The translations under genes were made by a program, and so were the position numbers. The notes beneath the pieces were generated by a model. It searched no databases, was not told the DNA's origin, and worked only from the letters and a program-made list of their open reading frames with translations. A stretch of 64,000 bases of DNA from Hippophae tibetana (lineage: Eukaryota; Streptophyta; Magnoliopsida; Rosales; Elaeagnaceae): contig CM072811.1 in the NCBI GenBank assembly GCA_037013495.1, positions 16,312,659-16,376,658 on the forward strand, written 5' to 3'. The stretch's first letter is position 1, and the number at the start of each line of letters is the position of its first letter. Shown in pieces: positions 24,201-34,880 of the stretch.

Positions 24201-25484
24201 CCCCCTTCCCTTCACTTCAAAATACACCTTCAAAACCTCCAAATACATTCTTTTCTCTCTTTCTTTCTCTCTTTTCTTAGATTTTTAGTTTTTCTTAGTT
24301 TTTCTTATGTTTTCTTAGTTTTTAGTTTATTTCTCTTAGTTTTAGAGTTCTTCCCTTTTTAGGGAAGAACTAGTTATGTTTATGTAATTTTTTAGCTTTT
24401 TGATTCAATAAATGGGAGTGTAAATTCCGCTTGGAGTTTTTCCAGCAACGGGAATAGGGTCGAAGTTATGTAAAGATTTTATTTTCTTTACAGTTATTTT
24501 TATGCTTTATTCTTACATGTTATATTTAATTTGTCTGTGGTTAAATTTAACTGTGCTGGCTGTTTAGTAAACATGATGTAATAATGACGTTGTTATTCTT
24601 GCGAAATATTAAATAGGTAAAAATCTCTAAAATGAATTGATTTTATTTTTATTCATGATTTTATATTAAGAATGTTAGAGAGAAATATATTATTTTTCAT
24701 TACAAACTTAAACCTGAAAATTAGATTTTAAGGTTTAGTTATCCGGTCTGATTTAGAGTAGTGCTCTTTTATTTGATGGTACAATCGCCCGGTAGTTAGA
24801 GTGAAGCTCTATTTCAAAAGTTTTTATAAGAATTATTATCTGAAAATGTATTGACAACATGTTTTCGATAGTGGTTTTAAAACTTGAAAGTTAGTACTCG
24901 GATAACTAAATTCTTAGGTTTAATTTGGACACCTTGAATAAAGTTTAAACTGTCTAACCCCACCAAAGGTGGCATTTAAATGGTTCATTTTCAATCTCTT
25001 AGAAAAAGGAATTAATTTAATTAAGCAAATTAGTTATCAATCCCACCCATAGGTGCTAATTGATTTGTTTAGTTAACAAAGAATATCTAACCCCACCAAA
25101 GGTGGTATTCATACAAAAAAGGGAGAATCAATAAATATCAATTCATATCTTTAATAACCTAGATAATATGAGCAAGCATAATTAACTTAGTTATTATATC
25201 CATAAATACTCCGCCATTATAAATGATAAAATTTGCATAAATGTTTATTGAATCTATGTTTATTTTTATGTAAGTAGATTAAAAACACAAAACCCCAAAA
25301 TATCGTGATAGGATGTTTAGGATTTAATTTCGTTTTTAAAAGTTTGAATAATAAATTAGAAACCACATACATTCCTTCCTTAGATCGACCTTGGGAGTAT
25401 ACTTATCATTTTCTTCGAAATGATTCGTGCACTTGTGAGAGTTTTATAAATATTAAAACCAAAGTATTGGCAAGAATCGGCGAT

Positions 25485-25975
25485 GCCGGTAATGTGCTAT
25501 AAATACCCCCAATTTTTTCTTGTATAAATTCAAAAAACCTACAAAAACTCTACCAAAATTTCTATAGTTTTGAATTCTATATTCACCAATTATCTTAAAA
25601 AAATTCAATAATTGTGATATGATTGTGTGAGCATAGAATAATGTGAGTAACTTTATATGAAATTTATGAGTACATTTCTATATGAGTGGTAATTAAAGGC
25701 TGTGGTACAATTACATCACATATCATTGATCTACAGCATGTAATCACATCATATTGGGTGGTGTTAGCTATGGAAGAGAGTAGGGTTGGTGAGTCAAACT
25801 AGGTTGTTGCGGAGGCAGTAATATAGAGGTTGCAATTGATAGAGGTATTTATGGTTTTATTTCTATCAGAGTTGTAATTGTTTTATTACTTGGTAAATTG
25901 TTTACTACCAAGTGGTTGCCATAAGGAACTTGAGGATGTTACCACATAAATAGAAGTTCTATGTGGGTTTACATT
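25485..25975 (+). repeat. SIRE-like LTR copy 1, 3' part
   Basis: It runs from CGGTAATGTGCTATAAATAC to GTGGGTTTACATTG and aligns base for base with scattered mismatches to 26227-26718. The CTATAAATACCCCC stretch at its start is probably the LTR TATA region. Confidence 0.65.
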
Positions 25976-26765
25976 GGGATGCTATGTTTAAATCTATGTT
26001 TTTCACACATCACAAAGTGGTTGTTTAGTATGTAGGCTAGGCCATGTGTGGTAGTTTTTTTTCGTTTTGGGTGCGAGTATTTATAAAAATTACTTAGTAA
26101 TTTTTGGAATAAAAAAATCTTATTTTTGGCACCTGAGCAAGGTAGGTTTCCAAAGGCCTCACCACAATCCACGAGGTGGTCACAGTGAGGTGGTTAGCAA
26201 GGTTATGGTGAGTTTGGCTAGTTAGTCGGTAATGTGCTGTAAATACCCCCATTAATTTCTTGAATAAATTTGAGAAACCTACAAAAACTCTACCAAAATT
26301 TCTATAGTTTTAAATTCCATGTTCACCAATTATCTTGAAATTGTTTCAATAATCATGATATGATTGTGTGAGCGTAGAATAGTGTAAGTAACTTTATATG
26401 AAATTGGTGAGTAGATTTCTGTATTAGTGGTAATTAGGGGTTGTGGTATAATTACATCATATATCATTGCTCTACAGCATATGATCACATCACATTGGGT
26501 GGTGTTGGATTTGGATGAGAGTTGGGTTGGTGAGTTGAACTATGTTGTTGTGTAGGTAGCAAGATAGAGGTTGCAATTGATAGAGGTATTTGTGGTTTTA
26601 TTTCTATCAGGGTCTAAATGTTTTATTACTTAGTGAATTGTTTACAACCAAGTGGTTGCCATAAGAAACTCGAGGATGTTACCACATAGATAGGAGCTCT
26701 ATATGGGTTTACATTGTTACTTGATTGGGTTTATTTGATCCACTGTATTGTGAGTACAATTTGTG
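25976..26765 (+). repeat. SIRE-like LTR copy 2, tandem duplication
   Basis: A second copy of the LTR starts inside the unit (GGGATGCTATGTTTAAATC) directly after copy 1. It continues past the point where copy 1 stops, with TTACTTGATTGGGTTT and TTGATACTATATGC. The latter may be a decayed TGGTATCAGAGC PBS. The head-to-tail arrangement without interior suggests unequal exchange. Confidence 0.6.
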
Positions 26766-26879
26766 TCTTGATACTATATGCTAACACATATAGGATTGAG
26801 ACTCAGATTGGAAAAATAGCTTATTAATGTTTTGCATGGTTTACTTAATTTTTCTATGTTTATGTTTAGGCATTATCTT

Positions 26880-28212
26880 GAAATTTTTTTTACCTCGACT
26901 TGTTTAGTTTAATTTTGTAATTATTTCTTCATTGCTTGGGAGGATGAGTCTTTCAAGAGTCTCTATCTCCTTAACTAGTTGTATACATGGTTGCAGATAT
27001 ATGAGCTATATGAGATGTTGGATGCTAATTCCCAATAGAAAAATGCTAGAGTAAGACGAAATAGAGTGAATGAGATAGGCTTTGGGAATGAGATACCTAT
27101 GCAACTTGCGAAGTTAACCATACATGTCACACTTTTCACTCTAAAAATGCACCAACTTAAGAGGTATGTAAAGTTTGTAGCACTTATGGACATAGTGCTA
27201 ATACTTGTCCTTTTGTTGTTGATTCATATGTAGGTACTAGTCAAAACAAGTCCACTCAATGGAGGTGTACTAACCTAGACCTATGAATAACCCCTATGCA
27301 AACATATATAACCTAGGTTGGACGAATCATCTCAATTTCTCTTCGAAGTCAAATAACAACCCTACCTATACCCAAGATCACAATCAAGCCAACATTTTTA
27401 CCAATAACTACCACACTATGAACTTAATAGACCAATCTTGGAGGATAACTTGAATGCTTTCAATCAAATGAGTATAGATAATGATATAGAGAACAATCAA
27501 AGGTTGGATTCTCTAGAGGCATCTATGAAGAATGTGGAAGTGCAAGTAAGGTAATTAGCGAATGTTATCACAATCACTAAGACGAGAGATAGGTGCTTTT
27601 CCAAGCCAACTTGAACAAGTTAATTCTATCACAGTCCATCAAAATGGTAGGGTTTTAAGGAATACTTATTATCCTAAAAATTCTACTGATTTACCACTTG
27701 CTGTAGGAAATACAGATTGGGAGCAAGAAAATCCCAAGGAAGGCCAAACTAAATATGATGAAGTCTCAAAGCCTTCTAAATATAATAAGGAGAGTCTAGG
27801 AGACTAAATTGACCATTCCATGCTACACAAGTCACCTAATCCTTGTAGACCTCTTATTCCATTTTCACACTATCTCAAGGACACTTAACAATATAAGTCA
27901 TTTCTTGACATTTTTAACTTACTTTCCAACTTTAGTATAAACTTACCTCTTTTGAATGTTATTAGGCATATTCCTTCATACCCTAAATTTTTAAAGGCAA
28001 TGGTTTCCAAAAACAATCTACTAGTATGTTGACAAAGTATCGATGTTAGAACTTGCTACTATGTTGTTGCAAAACAATTTTCTCCCAAAGTGAAAGATCC
28101 TAGAAGTTTCAACATCAATATCACTTTGGGAGACAAGAAGGTGTCCACCACTATTCTAGACATAGGAGTAAACATCAATGTCATGTCATATTTGAGGTTT
28201 TGGAGAGCTTAA
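26880..28212 (+). pseudogene. Athila-like gag and start of protease (left of nested insertion)
   Basis: The plus-strand translation shows NNPYANIYNLGWTNHLNFSS at about 27280-27345, which matches the NPYSNTYNPGWRNHPNFSW signature of Athila Gag. Just before it is a degenerate zinc knuckle (KVCSTYGHSANTCPF). Next come LEASMKNVEVQVR and an open 81-codon stretch at 27562-27807 in the linker region that normally precedes the ITLRSGK motif. The protease begins near 28100 with a decayed DLGASINVM-like stretch (GVNINVMSY) and is cut at 28212 by the chromovirus. Several frameshifts and stops are present. The 5' LTR and PBS are not seen; SIRE-like LTR sequence abuts instead. Confidence 0.75.
28209..28212. 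other. Target-site duplication of nested chromovirus, left
   Basis: TTAA directly before the TG of the LTR is repeated after the other LTR at 34159-34162. Removing one copy together with the element gives GGAGAGCTTAAGCTAACA, which restores the protease frame of the host element. Confidence 0.8.
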
Positions 28213-28404
28213 TGTCACGACCTTATTTTTTCAAGTAGCGATCGTGCGGCACTTAGCACCGTCCGTTGCACTAAGCCTGCCTTTGAAACCGAATGAAACT
28301 CCAAAGAGAATAGAGAGAGAGTTTGCAAAGAATGCTTTGTAATGCTCTAGATAGAGTTTATCTTACAATTTCCCAAGGATGAATGCAAATGAAGACCAAG
28401 TGGT

Positions 28405-28414
28405 CTATTTATAG
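28405..28414 (-). promoter_or_regulatory. TATA box of chromovirus 3' LTR
   Basis: Minus strand reads CTATAAATAG. The equivalent site in the 5' LTR is 33724-33733. The HSE-like motifs lie 70-350 bp upstream on the minus strand. Confidence 0.7.
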
Positions 28415-28483
28415 TGTGGCTTCTAAGCTTAAGAATATGCCACCACTTTCTAGAGTCTTCCTAGTCTAGAATGTACAAGAGAA

Positions 28484-28762
28484 TTCTAGAATTATGTACA
28501 ATATGCCACAAGGGTCTAGGACCTTCTAGCCAACTCTAGAGTCTTCTAGGTTTGTCTAGTTCCTTCATGCACCTTCTGGGATGTTCCATAAGCTTCCAGC
28601 AGCTTCTACATCCTTCCCGAACTATCCGGCATGTTCTAGAACATTCCAGCCCATTCTAGCACTCTCCAGCGTGCTTTAGAACATTCTAGGGTCTTCTAGC
28701 TTGAGTTGAGTCCATCCAACTCTAGCTCTTTCTAGACATCTCTAGGCAACTCTAGAACTTTC
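28484..28762. promoter_or_regulatory. Heat-shock-element-like cluster in 3' LTR
   Basis: Sites matching the nTTCnnGAAn / nGAAnnTTCn rule are TTCTAGAA (28484-28491), the perfect three-unit TTCTAGAACATTC (28634-28646), GAACATTC (28679-28686) and GAACTTTC (28755-28762). Heat-shock factors bind such inverted GAA arrays. All lie on the upstream side of the TATA box for minus-strand transcription. The whole LTR is unusually rich in TTCTAGA. Confidence 0.65.
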
Positions 28763-28839
28763 CATGTAGAATAGTCTAGATCCTTTAGGCAACCATCATT
28801 TGTTTGGATTTTTAGGGACAATTTGAGCGGGACGTGACA

Positions 28840-28850
28840 CCCTCCCCCAC
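28840..28850 (-). other. Polypurine tract of chromovirus
   Basis: Minus strand reads GTGGGGGAGGG directly before the 3' LTR TGTCACG. It begins right after the stop codon region of the Gag-Pol frame, the normal place for plus-strand priming. Confidence 0.9.
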
Positions 28851-30533
28851 TCAAGTTTGTGACGCCCTCGTCGTGCCTTCAAGCTTGAACCTTTCTATGT
28901 CATCTTTGAATTGCCACAAAGAGTCCTCAGGTTCCAAGCTTGCTTCTACATCCGGAGCGTTCTTCCATTTGACCAAGTATTAACTTGGTACACCTCTACG
29001 CCGGATCACGCGATCTGCCAAGATTGAGTCTACTTCCCTGTCAAAGGAGGTTACCACTGCGGTAGGCGCCCTCTTGGATTCCCCCCTACTCATGTCTTCC
29101 TTGTCTCCATGAAAGGGTTTCAGCATACTTATATGAAAGACCGGGTAGATTTTAAGCTTTGGAGGGAGTTGCAGCTTGTAAGACACCTTACCGACTTTCT
29201 TGAGGACTGGAAATGGTCCCTCATATTTCCGCACCAACCCCTTATGAACCTTTCGTAAGGACTTGAATTGTTGGGGCAACAATTTGACAAGGACCAAATC
29301 ACCTTCTTGAAATTCCACCAACCTCTGTTTCTTGTCAGCCCACTTCTTCATCTTCTTAGATGCCTTATTCAAATAGGCTCGGGCCAACTCTGCTTGTTCG
29401 TGCCAGGCCTTGGCAAATTTGAAGGCAGTAGGGCTCTTCCCTTCATAACTCATAGCCAAGGCATGGGGAGTCATGGGTTGTTGCCCCATGACGATCTCGA
29501 AGGGACTTTTAGCGGTAGACTCGCTCCGTTGTAAGTTGTAAGAGAATTGGGCTACATCCAACAACTTTGCCCAATCCCGCTGATTAGCACTCACAAAGTG
29601 CCTGAGATATAACTCCAGCAATGCATTGGCGCGTTCTGTCTTTCCATCACTTTGTGGATGAAAGCTTGTGGAGAAATTCAAGTCTGATCCCAGCAGCTTG
29701 AATAGTTCCGTCCAAAATTTCCCCGTGGATCGTGGGTCTCGGTCACTCACGATATTGGAAGGAATTCCCCAATGCTTCACAACATTCTTGAGGAACAAAC
29801 GTGCCGTCTCATCTGCCGTGCAGTCCATTGAGGCAGGTATGAATGTTGCGTATTTGCTGAAGCGGTCGATGACGACAATAATGCTGCCAAAGCCCTCTGA
29901 TTTTGGCAGACAAGTGATGAAATCCATTGAGACACTTTCCCATGGTCTCTCTGGAATAGGCAGCGGCTCTAGCAATCCTCCGGGTGCATGCTGCTCTATC
30001 TTGTCCTGTTGGCACACAAGACAAGTTCTTACATATGCTTCGACATCATCCCGAAGTTGAGGCCAATAGTAGATTGACTTGATCAAAGCAAGGGTGCGCC
30101 TCATTCCTGGGTGTCCAGCCCATAACGAATCATGACACTCCTTGATAAGCTCTTTCCTTAAGCTCCCCCATTTTGGCACAAAGATTCGATTTTGCTTGGC
30201 ATAGAGTAGTCCGTCACTCAGCCAAAATCGTCTCGTCTTTCCTTCCTTGATGAGGGCAAGGAGGTTTTGAGCAAGGGCATCATGCTCCAACCCTTCTTTG
30301 ATCCTTTCCAATAGAGGACTGTTTGGCCTACTCAAGGCTACTAATTCCGCCTTCCGGCTCAGCGCATCAGCCACCACATTAGCCTTACCGGGTTTGTACT
30401 CCAGCCTATAATCAAATTCCGCCAAGAAGTCTTGCCATCGAGCTTGCTTGGGACTCAACTTCTTTTGAGTCTGGAAGTAGCTTGTGGCTACATTGTCCAT
30501 CATGATAACAAAATGAGAACCCAACAAGTAGTG
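28851..30533 (-). pseudogene. Chromovirus RNase H end, integrase and chromodomain
   Basis: This is the last third of the Gag-Pol frame after the in-frame TGA at 30534-30536. In order it carries the RNase H C-terminus and tether (KPGKANVVADALSRK), the integrase zinc domain (CHDSLWAGHPG ... CLVCQQDK, about 30005-30143) and the DDE core (MDFITCLPKSEGFGSIIVVI, SDRDPRSTGKFW, FHPQSDGKTERAN). A GPFPVLKKVGKVSYKL domain and a chromodomain (YLVKWKNAPDVEASLEPED) follow. A second stop, TAA at 28980-28982, separates the integrase from the chromodomain, which reaches its own TGA at 28851-28853. Chromodomains help target integration to heterochromatin. Truncation before the chromodomain would affect targeting, if the protein were made at all. 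Confidence 0.9.
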
Positions 30534-32846
30534 TCACCACACCCTTAGGCAATGAATGATAGCTGTCATTTCCTTTTCTTGTACAGTGTAGCGACGTTCA
30601 GTGTCATTGAGTTTTCGGCTCTCATAGGCTATCGGACGCCCTTCTTGCATCAAAACTCCACCAATGGCGAAGTCTGAGGCATCTGTGTGCAGCTCGTATG
30701 TCTTGGAGGGGTCTGGAAGACAAAGTACCGGTTCTTCACTAATGACCTTCTTCAAGTCTTCAAATGAGGTTTGGCATTCGCTTGTCCATTCCCAAGACTT
30801 GTTTTTCTTAAGCAGATCGGTTAATGGGGCTGCTCTCGCTGAGTAGGACTTGATGAACCTTCTATAATAGTTCACCAGTTCGAGGAAAGATCTTAACTCG
30901 GGAACCTTGGCAGGAGGTTCCCATTCTTGGATGGCTTTCACCTTAGCTCCATCCATCATCAGTTTCCCATCCTTTATCCTGTGCCCTAAGAACATCACCT
31001 CATCTTGGGCAAAGGAACATTTCTCCTTCTTGACATATAGCTCATTTTCCCTCAGGACCTCGAACACCTTCTTCAAATGTTCTAGATGTTCTTCCAAAGT
31101 TCGGCTATATATCACGATGTCATCAAGATATACTACCACGAACCGATCGAGGTAGGGATGGAATATCTTGTTCATCAGAGTGCAGAAGGTGGCTGGTGCA
31201 TTTGTGAGACCAAATGGCATGACAAGGAATTCATAGGCACCATACATGGTTACACATGTGGTCTTGGGCTCATCTCCCTTGGCTATGCGTACCTGGTAGT
31301 ATCCCGATCGCAAGTCCAGTTTAGTGAAGTATCTAGCATTCCTCAATTGATCGAACAAATCAGCAATAAGTGGAATCGGATACTTGTTCTTGACTATGAT
31401 CTTATTTAGAGCCCTATAGTCAATGCACATTCGCAGCGAGCCATCCTTCTTCTTTTGAAAGAGCACCGGGGCACCAAATGGGGCTTTTGACGGCCTTATG
31501 AAGCCAGCATCCAGCAATTCATCGAGTTGCTTCCGCAGTTCTGCCAACTCTGAGTTCGCCATTCGATAAGGGCTTATTGCTGGTGGCCTGGTGCCAGGTT
31601 CCAACTCAATTTCGTGGTCTACCTCCCTCCTTGGAGGTAACCGTTTAGGTAATGCCTCCGGCATCACATCTTGGAACTTATCTAGGACAACTTGCACTTT
31701 CGTCGGCAAGTTTGGCTTTGGTGACGCCTCTTCATCATCGTATTCCTTTAGGATGGCCAAATAACTCTCTTCATCCCTCTTCAACCCCTTCTTGAATTGA
31801 AGTGTCGAGAGAGCTTGGGTAGTAGGTTTAGTGGTCCTTTCCGTCGGTACCACACATGCTTTTACACCATCCATGATACACATAGAGTTTGAGCAAGGCA
31901 CCAAGAAAGCTCTTACCTGGTCCAAAAACTCCATGCCGAATACAACCGAAAAGTCATCCATGGGTGCCACTGATAAGTCCACTTGGCCAGTCCAAGCACC
32001 AAGACTGACCTTAACTCCACGAGCAACTCCATGCAATGGTAGTGCCGCCGAGTTAACTGCTTTGAGAGATCCCCCTCCATTGACGACCTTCAGGCCAAGT
32101 CTCTTTGCTTCTTCCACTGAAACAAAGTTGTGAGATGCACCTGTGTCAACCAAAGCCTTGGCGACCTTCCCATTGATGGTTGCATCTACATACATTAAGC
32201 CTTTTGGGGTCTTTGGGGCGCTCTGCAATGCACCAAGTAGGCGCAAAGAACCCATCTTTGCACCTCCGTCCGACTCACCTCCATCTTGGTCATGTGTGGA
32301 GGCAACTAAGGCACTCAAGGCCTTCCTCTTCAGACATTCACGTGCCCAATGCGGTCCGTCGCATATGAAGCACGTTACCCGGGGCTTCGAGGCATTCCGA
32401 TCCTCCTTCTCCTTCCCCTTATCTCGTGGCTTGAATGAGGAGTTGTCTTTATGGTTTTTAGAACCCTGACTTTTTTTGTGGCCTCCCCCACTCTTTCCTC
32501 CAACAAACTTTTTATCTGTAGCTTTGGAGCTATCTTTGTTTGTAGAGTAATCAATAAAGCTTTCCGCAGTCGCAATGGCCGAAGACAAGTCTTGGACACC
32601 ACGTCGCTTAAGCTCAAGGTTAGCCCATGATTGGAGACCGTCCATGAACAAGAATAGGGCATCCTTGTCCGATGTGTCGGGGACTTCTAGCAGCAAGGTT
32701 GTGAACTCCTTCACATAGTCTCTTATGCTACCCGTTTGCTTCAATCGTCGCAAACGACTTCTTGCCTCCTCTTCAGCATTAACGGGGAAGAACTGCATTT
32801 TGAACTCCCTTTTGAAGTCTTCAAAAGTATCAATTGTGCAAACCCC
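30534..32846 (-). pseudogene. Chromovirus Gag C-terminus, protease, RT and RNase H
   Basis: This is the middle part of the single Gag-Pol frame, between in-frame TGA codons at 32847-32849 and 30534-30536. It begins inside the capsid domain ([20 protein letters not shown]). It then has the zinc knuckle [13 protein letters not shown] (32334-32372, CX2CX3HX4C), the protease active site [11 protein letters not shown] (DTG near 32139-32147), RT with the YLDD box (31119-31130) in a [11 protein letters not shown] context, and the RNase H start ([18 protein letters not shown]). At about 755 codons it is otherwise intact. The closing stop falls where relatives read W-R-H, so a CGA-to-TGA transition is the likely cause. 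Confidence 0.93.
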
Positions 32847-33455
32847 TCATTGCACATCTCCATGCTTCCGTCTCCACCATAACATCGCAGTGTCCGAAAA
32901 ATACATGGCTGCAGTTCGGATCTTGCTGGCATGGTCCGTTATGCCAGTAGCCTCAAAGTATTGTTCTAGCCCCCATAGGAAGTTCTCAACTTCCCTAGCA
33001 TTCCTAATACCATTGAAGGTCTTAGTCTTGGGAATATCCACCCTCTTAGCTTCGATGACGGTGGTTGCACTAGTTCCCGCGGCCATAGCCCGCTTACATA
33101 GAGCTAGATCACCACCCATATCTTCCATTCTAAGCAACACATTAGCAAGTTCTCTTTGGACAAGATCCCTTACCTTGGCAACTTCCGCCTTTAACCCATC
33201 AATCTCTTGCCTTAATCCACCATCTAGCTCATTGAGGGACATCTTTACCGCTGCATGGATTTCCACATCCTCGGCCTCCAAGCCATTGCAACGTTCCTCT
33301 AAGTTGTCCACCCGATCGAACAGCTCCCCTAAGCTGTCCTGTGCACTTCCCACTCGTGCTTCCAAGTTAGAAAGTATGTCTTTTGACTTGGCTCGAGATT
33401 CCTTTGGGGCTTTCCGAACTTCCTCACGGCCACGTTCCATTGGTGGAACGTCCAT
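32847..33455 (-). pseudogene. Chromovirus Gag N-terminal part
   Basis: The frame is open from the PBS, but the first ATG is at 33455 (MDVPPMERGREE), so I take that as the start. The product is rich in charged residues, with a probable coiled coil (LGELFDRVDNLEERCNGLEA and following leucine/valine heptads). The start of the capsid domain follows (ETFLW-type VENFLWGLEQYFEATG). It stops at TGA 32847-32849 after RRKHGDVQ, in the place where relatives have a charged residue, so again a CGA-to-TGA change is plausible. The next part of the protein continues in the same frame. Confidence 0.85.
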
Positions 33456-33517
33456 GTTTGGTGTAGCTGGGGCGGTGTTCTTTATTTTTTCCAAAGATAG
33501 AGATACTTTAACCGAAA

Positions 33518-33529
33518 GCTCTGATACCA
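33518..33529 (-). other. Primer binding site, tRNA-iMet type
   Basis: Minus strand reads TGGTATCAGAGC, complementary to the 3' end of initiator-Met tRNA, two bases inside the 5' LTR. It confirms minus orientation. Confidence 0.92.
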
Positions 33530-33531
33530 AC

Positions 33532-34158
33532 TGTCACGACCTTATTTTTTCAAGTAGCGATCGTGCGGCACTTAGCACCGTCCGTTGCACTAAGCCTGCC
33601 TTTGAAACCGAATGAAACTCCAAAGAGAATAGAGAGAGAGTTTGCAAAGAATGCTTTGTATTGCTCTAGAGAGAGTTTATCTTACAATTTCCCAAGGATG
33701 AATGCAAATGAAGACCAAGTGGTCTATTTATAGTGTGGCTTCTAAGCTTAAGAATATGCCACCACTTTCTAGAGTCTTCCTAGTCTAGAATGTACAAGAG
33801 AATTCTAGAATTATGTACAATATGCCACAAGGGTCTAGGACCTTCTAGCCAACTCTAGAGTCTTCTAGGTTTGTCTAGTTTCTTCATGCACCTTCCGGGA
33901 TTTTCCATAAGCTTCCAGCAGCTTCTACATCCTTCCCGAACTATCCGGCACGTTCTAGAACATTCCAGCCCATTCTAGCACTCTCCAGCGTGCTTTAGAA
34001 CATTCTAGGGTCTTCTAGCTTGAGTTGAGTCCATCCAACTCTAGCTCTTTCTAGACATCTCTAGGCAACTCTAGAACTTTCCATGTAGAATAGTCTAGAT
34101 CCTTTAGGCAACCATCATTTGTTTGGATTTTTAGGGACAATTTGAGCGGGACGTGACA
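33532..34158 (-). repeat. Chromovirus 5' LTR
   Basis: 627 bp with TGTCACG/CGTGACA ends, six substitutions relative to the 3' LTR. TATA box CTATAAATAG (minus) at 33724-33733. The HSE-like sites are preserved here (TTCTAGAACATTC at 33953-33965). This is the LTR that would drive the element's own transcription. Confidence 0.95.
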
Positions 34159-34880
34159 TTAAGCTAACAACTATGTCCCTTCAACTTGTTGCTAGGTCTA
34201 CTAGACATACAAGGGAATATTTAAGGATTTATTGGTACAAATAAAGAGTATAATTGTACCAATTGACTTCATAGTAATGGAGATGGAAGCAATCCCATCT
34301 AAGGATAAGTAGCATACCATTCTTCTTGGTAGACCATTTATGGTCACAGCCACCATAATTATTTATGTCCAAAAAGGGAAGTTGACCATGACAGTCTTAT
34401 GAAAGAGTATAAAATTTAAAGTGTTTAAATTGTCTCCCACTCTTCCTATTTCTATTATTAATGAATGTGTTGTTATTCATTATAATAACTTATCTATTTG
34501 TGAAATTCATTTTTAGGAAAATATAGGTATTAAATTCGATTATTCACGTACAGATAAGAGTGAAGGAAACACTAACAAACTCAGTTCAAAATGATGCCTA
34601 CAAAGAACACAACACACATTTCCATGAAACAAATCTCAGCCTTAAGTTCTCTTATTTTGAAAGGAAATTATATGAGTGTAATATACGCTATAAATCCTTT
34701 TTAGGTACAATAAAGCCTTCTTTTGAGAAAGGCCAACATGAAAGAGGGAACTTGCTCTTCAAAGATACACATAAACCTCCTTGAAAAGTACAAGCAACAA
34801 CTTTCTAAGATGTTAAAGTAAGCGCTTGGTGGGAGGCAAGCTACCATCTTCAGTAGTATTCTTTTGTTTTATTTTAATTT
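34159..34880 (+). pseudogene. Athila-like protease end and pol 3' end (right of nested insertion)
   Basis: It begins with the second TTAA copy. Plus-strand reading continues the protease: LKLTTMSLQLVARSTRH, then VVMEMEAIPSKDK, then ILLGRPFMVTATIIIYVQKG (the ILGRPFLATARALIDVQKG signature of Athila). After about 250 bp of decayed sequence it reaches the end-of-pol signature GCGCTTGGTGGGAGGCAAG at 34823-34841. There is no room for RT, RNase H or integrase, about 2.5 kb of coding. The element is a gag-protease-only form. Confidence 0.75.

Larger units (their letters stand above)
23702..25484 (+). repeat. Athila-like LTR inserted in a SIRE-like LTR
   Basis: It starts TGATGAGTGCTCAAAAAACA and runs through a GC-rich promoter (23990-24150), a TATA box and the conserved 3' half shared with 9893-10654. 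The last 30 bp or so and the PBS are missing: it passes from CAAGAATCGGCGATGC straight into CGGTAATGTGCTATAAATAC of the host LTR. About 32 bp of host sequence present in copy 2 (26203-26230) is absent too. It is best read as a solo or 3'-truncated LTR with a junction deletion. Confidence 0.65.
28213..28839 (-). repeat. Chromovirus 3' LTR
   Basis: 627 bp from TGTCACGACC to GACGTGACA, the same length as the 5' LTR at 33532-34158 with six substitutions. Polypurine tract at 28840-28850. On the minus strand it carries a TATA box at 28405-28414 and heat-shock-element-like motifs upstream of it. Confidence 0.95.
28213..34158 (-). mobile_element. Young Ty3/gypsy chromovirus, nested in the Athila-like element
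   Basis: This 5946-bp element has two 627-bp LTRs with TGTCACG...CGTGACA ends, a tRNA-iMet PBS, a polypurine tract, and one long minus-strand Gag-Pol frame ending in a chromodomain. The LTRs differ at six positions that I counted (about 1%), so the insertion is recent. The zinc knuckle [13 protein letters not shown] and the chromodomain after integrase point to a chromovirus, probably of the Galadriel type; this lineage call is tentative. It is flanked by TTAA duplications. Three in-frame stops mean this copy cannot make a complete polyprotein. Confidence 0.95.

Noticed and set aside
23992..24288. 98-codon plus-strand frame and its antisense frame at 23866-24102
   Set aside because: Both fall in the GC-rich promoter and leader of an LTR, across the TATA box, with no recognisable protein.
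29268..32469. Several plus-strand open frames of 60-130 codons opposite the chromovirus
   Set aside because: They are antisense shadows of the long minus-strand Gag-Pol frame and show no independent domain.
32725..33615. 296-codon plus-strand open frame
   Set aside because: It lies opposite Gag and runs into the LTR; low-complexity Ser/Ala/Leu composition is what the complement of the charged Gag coiled coil would give.
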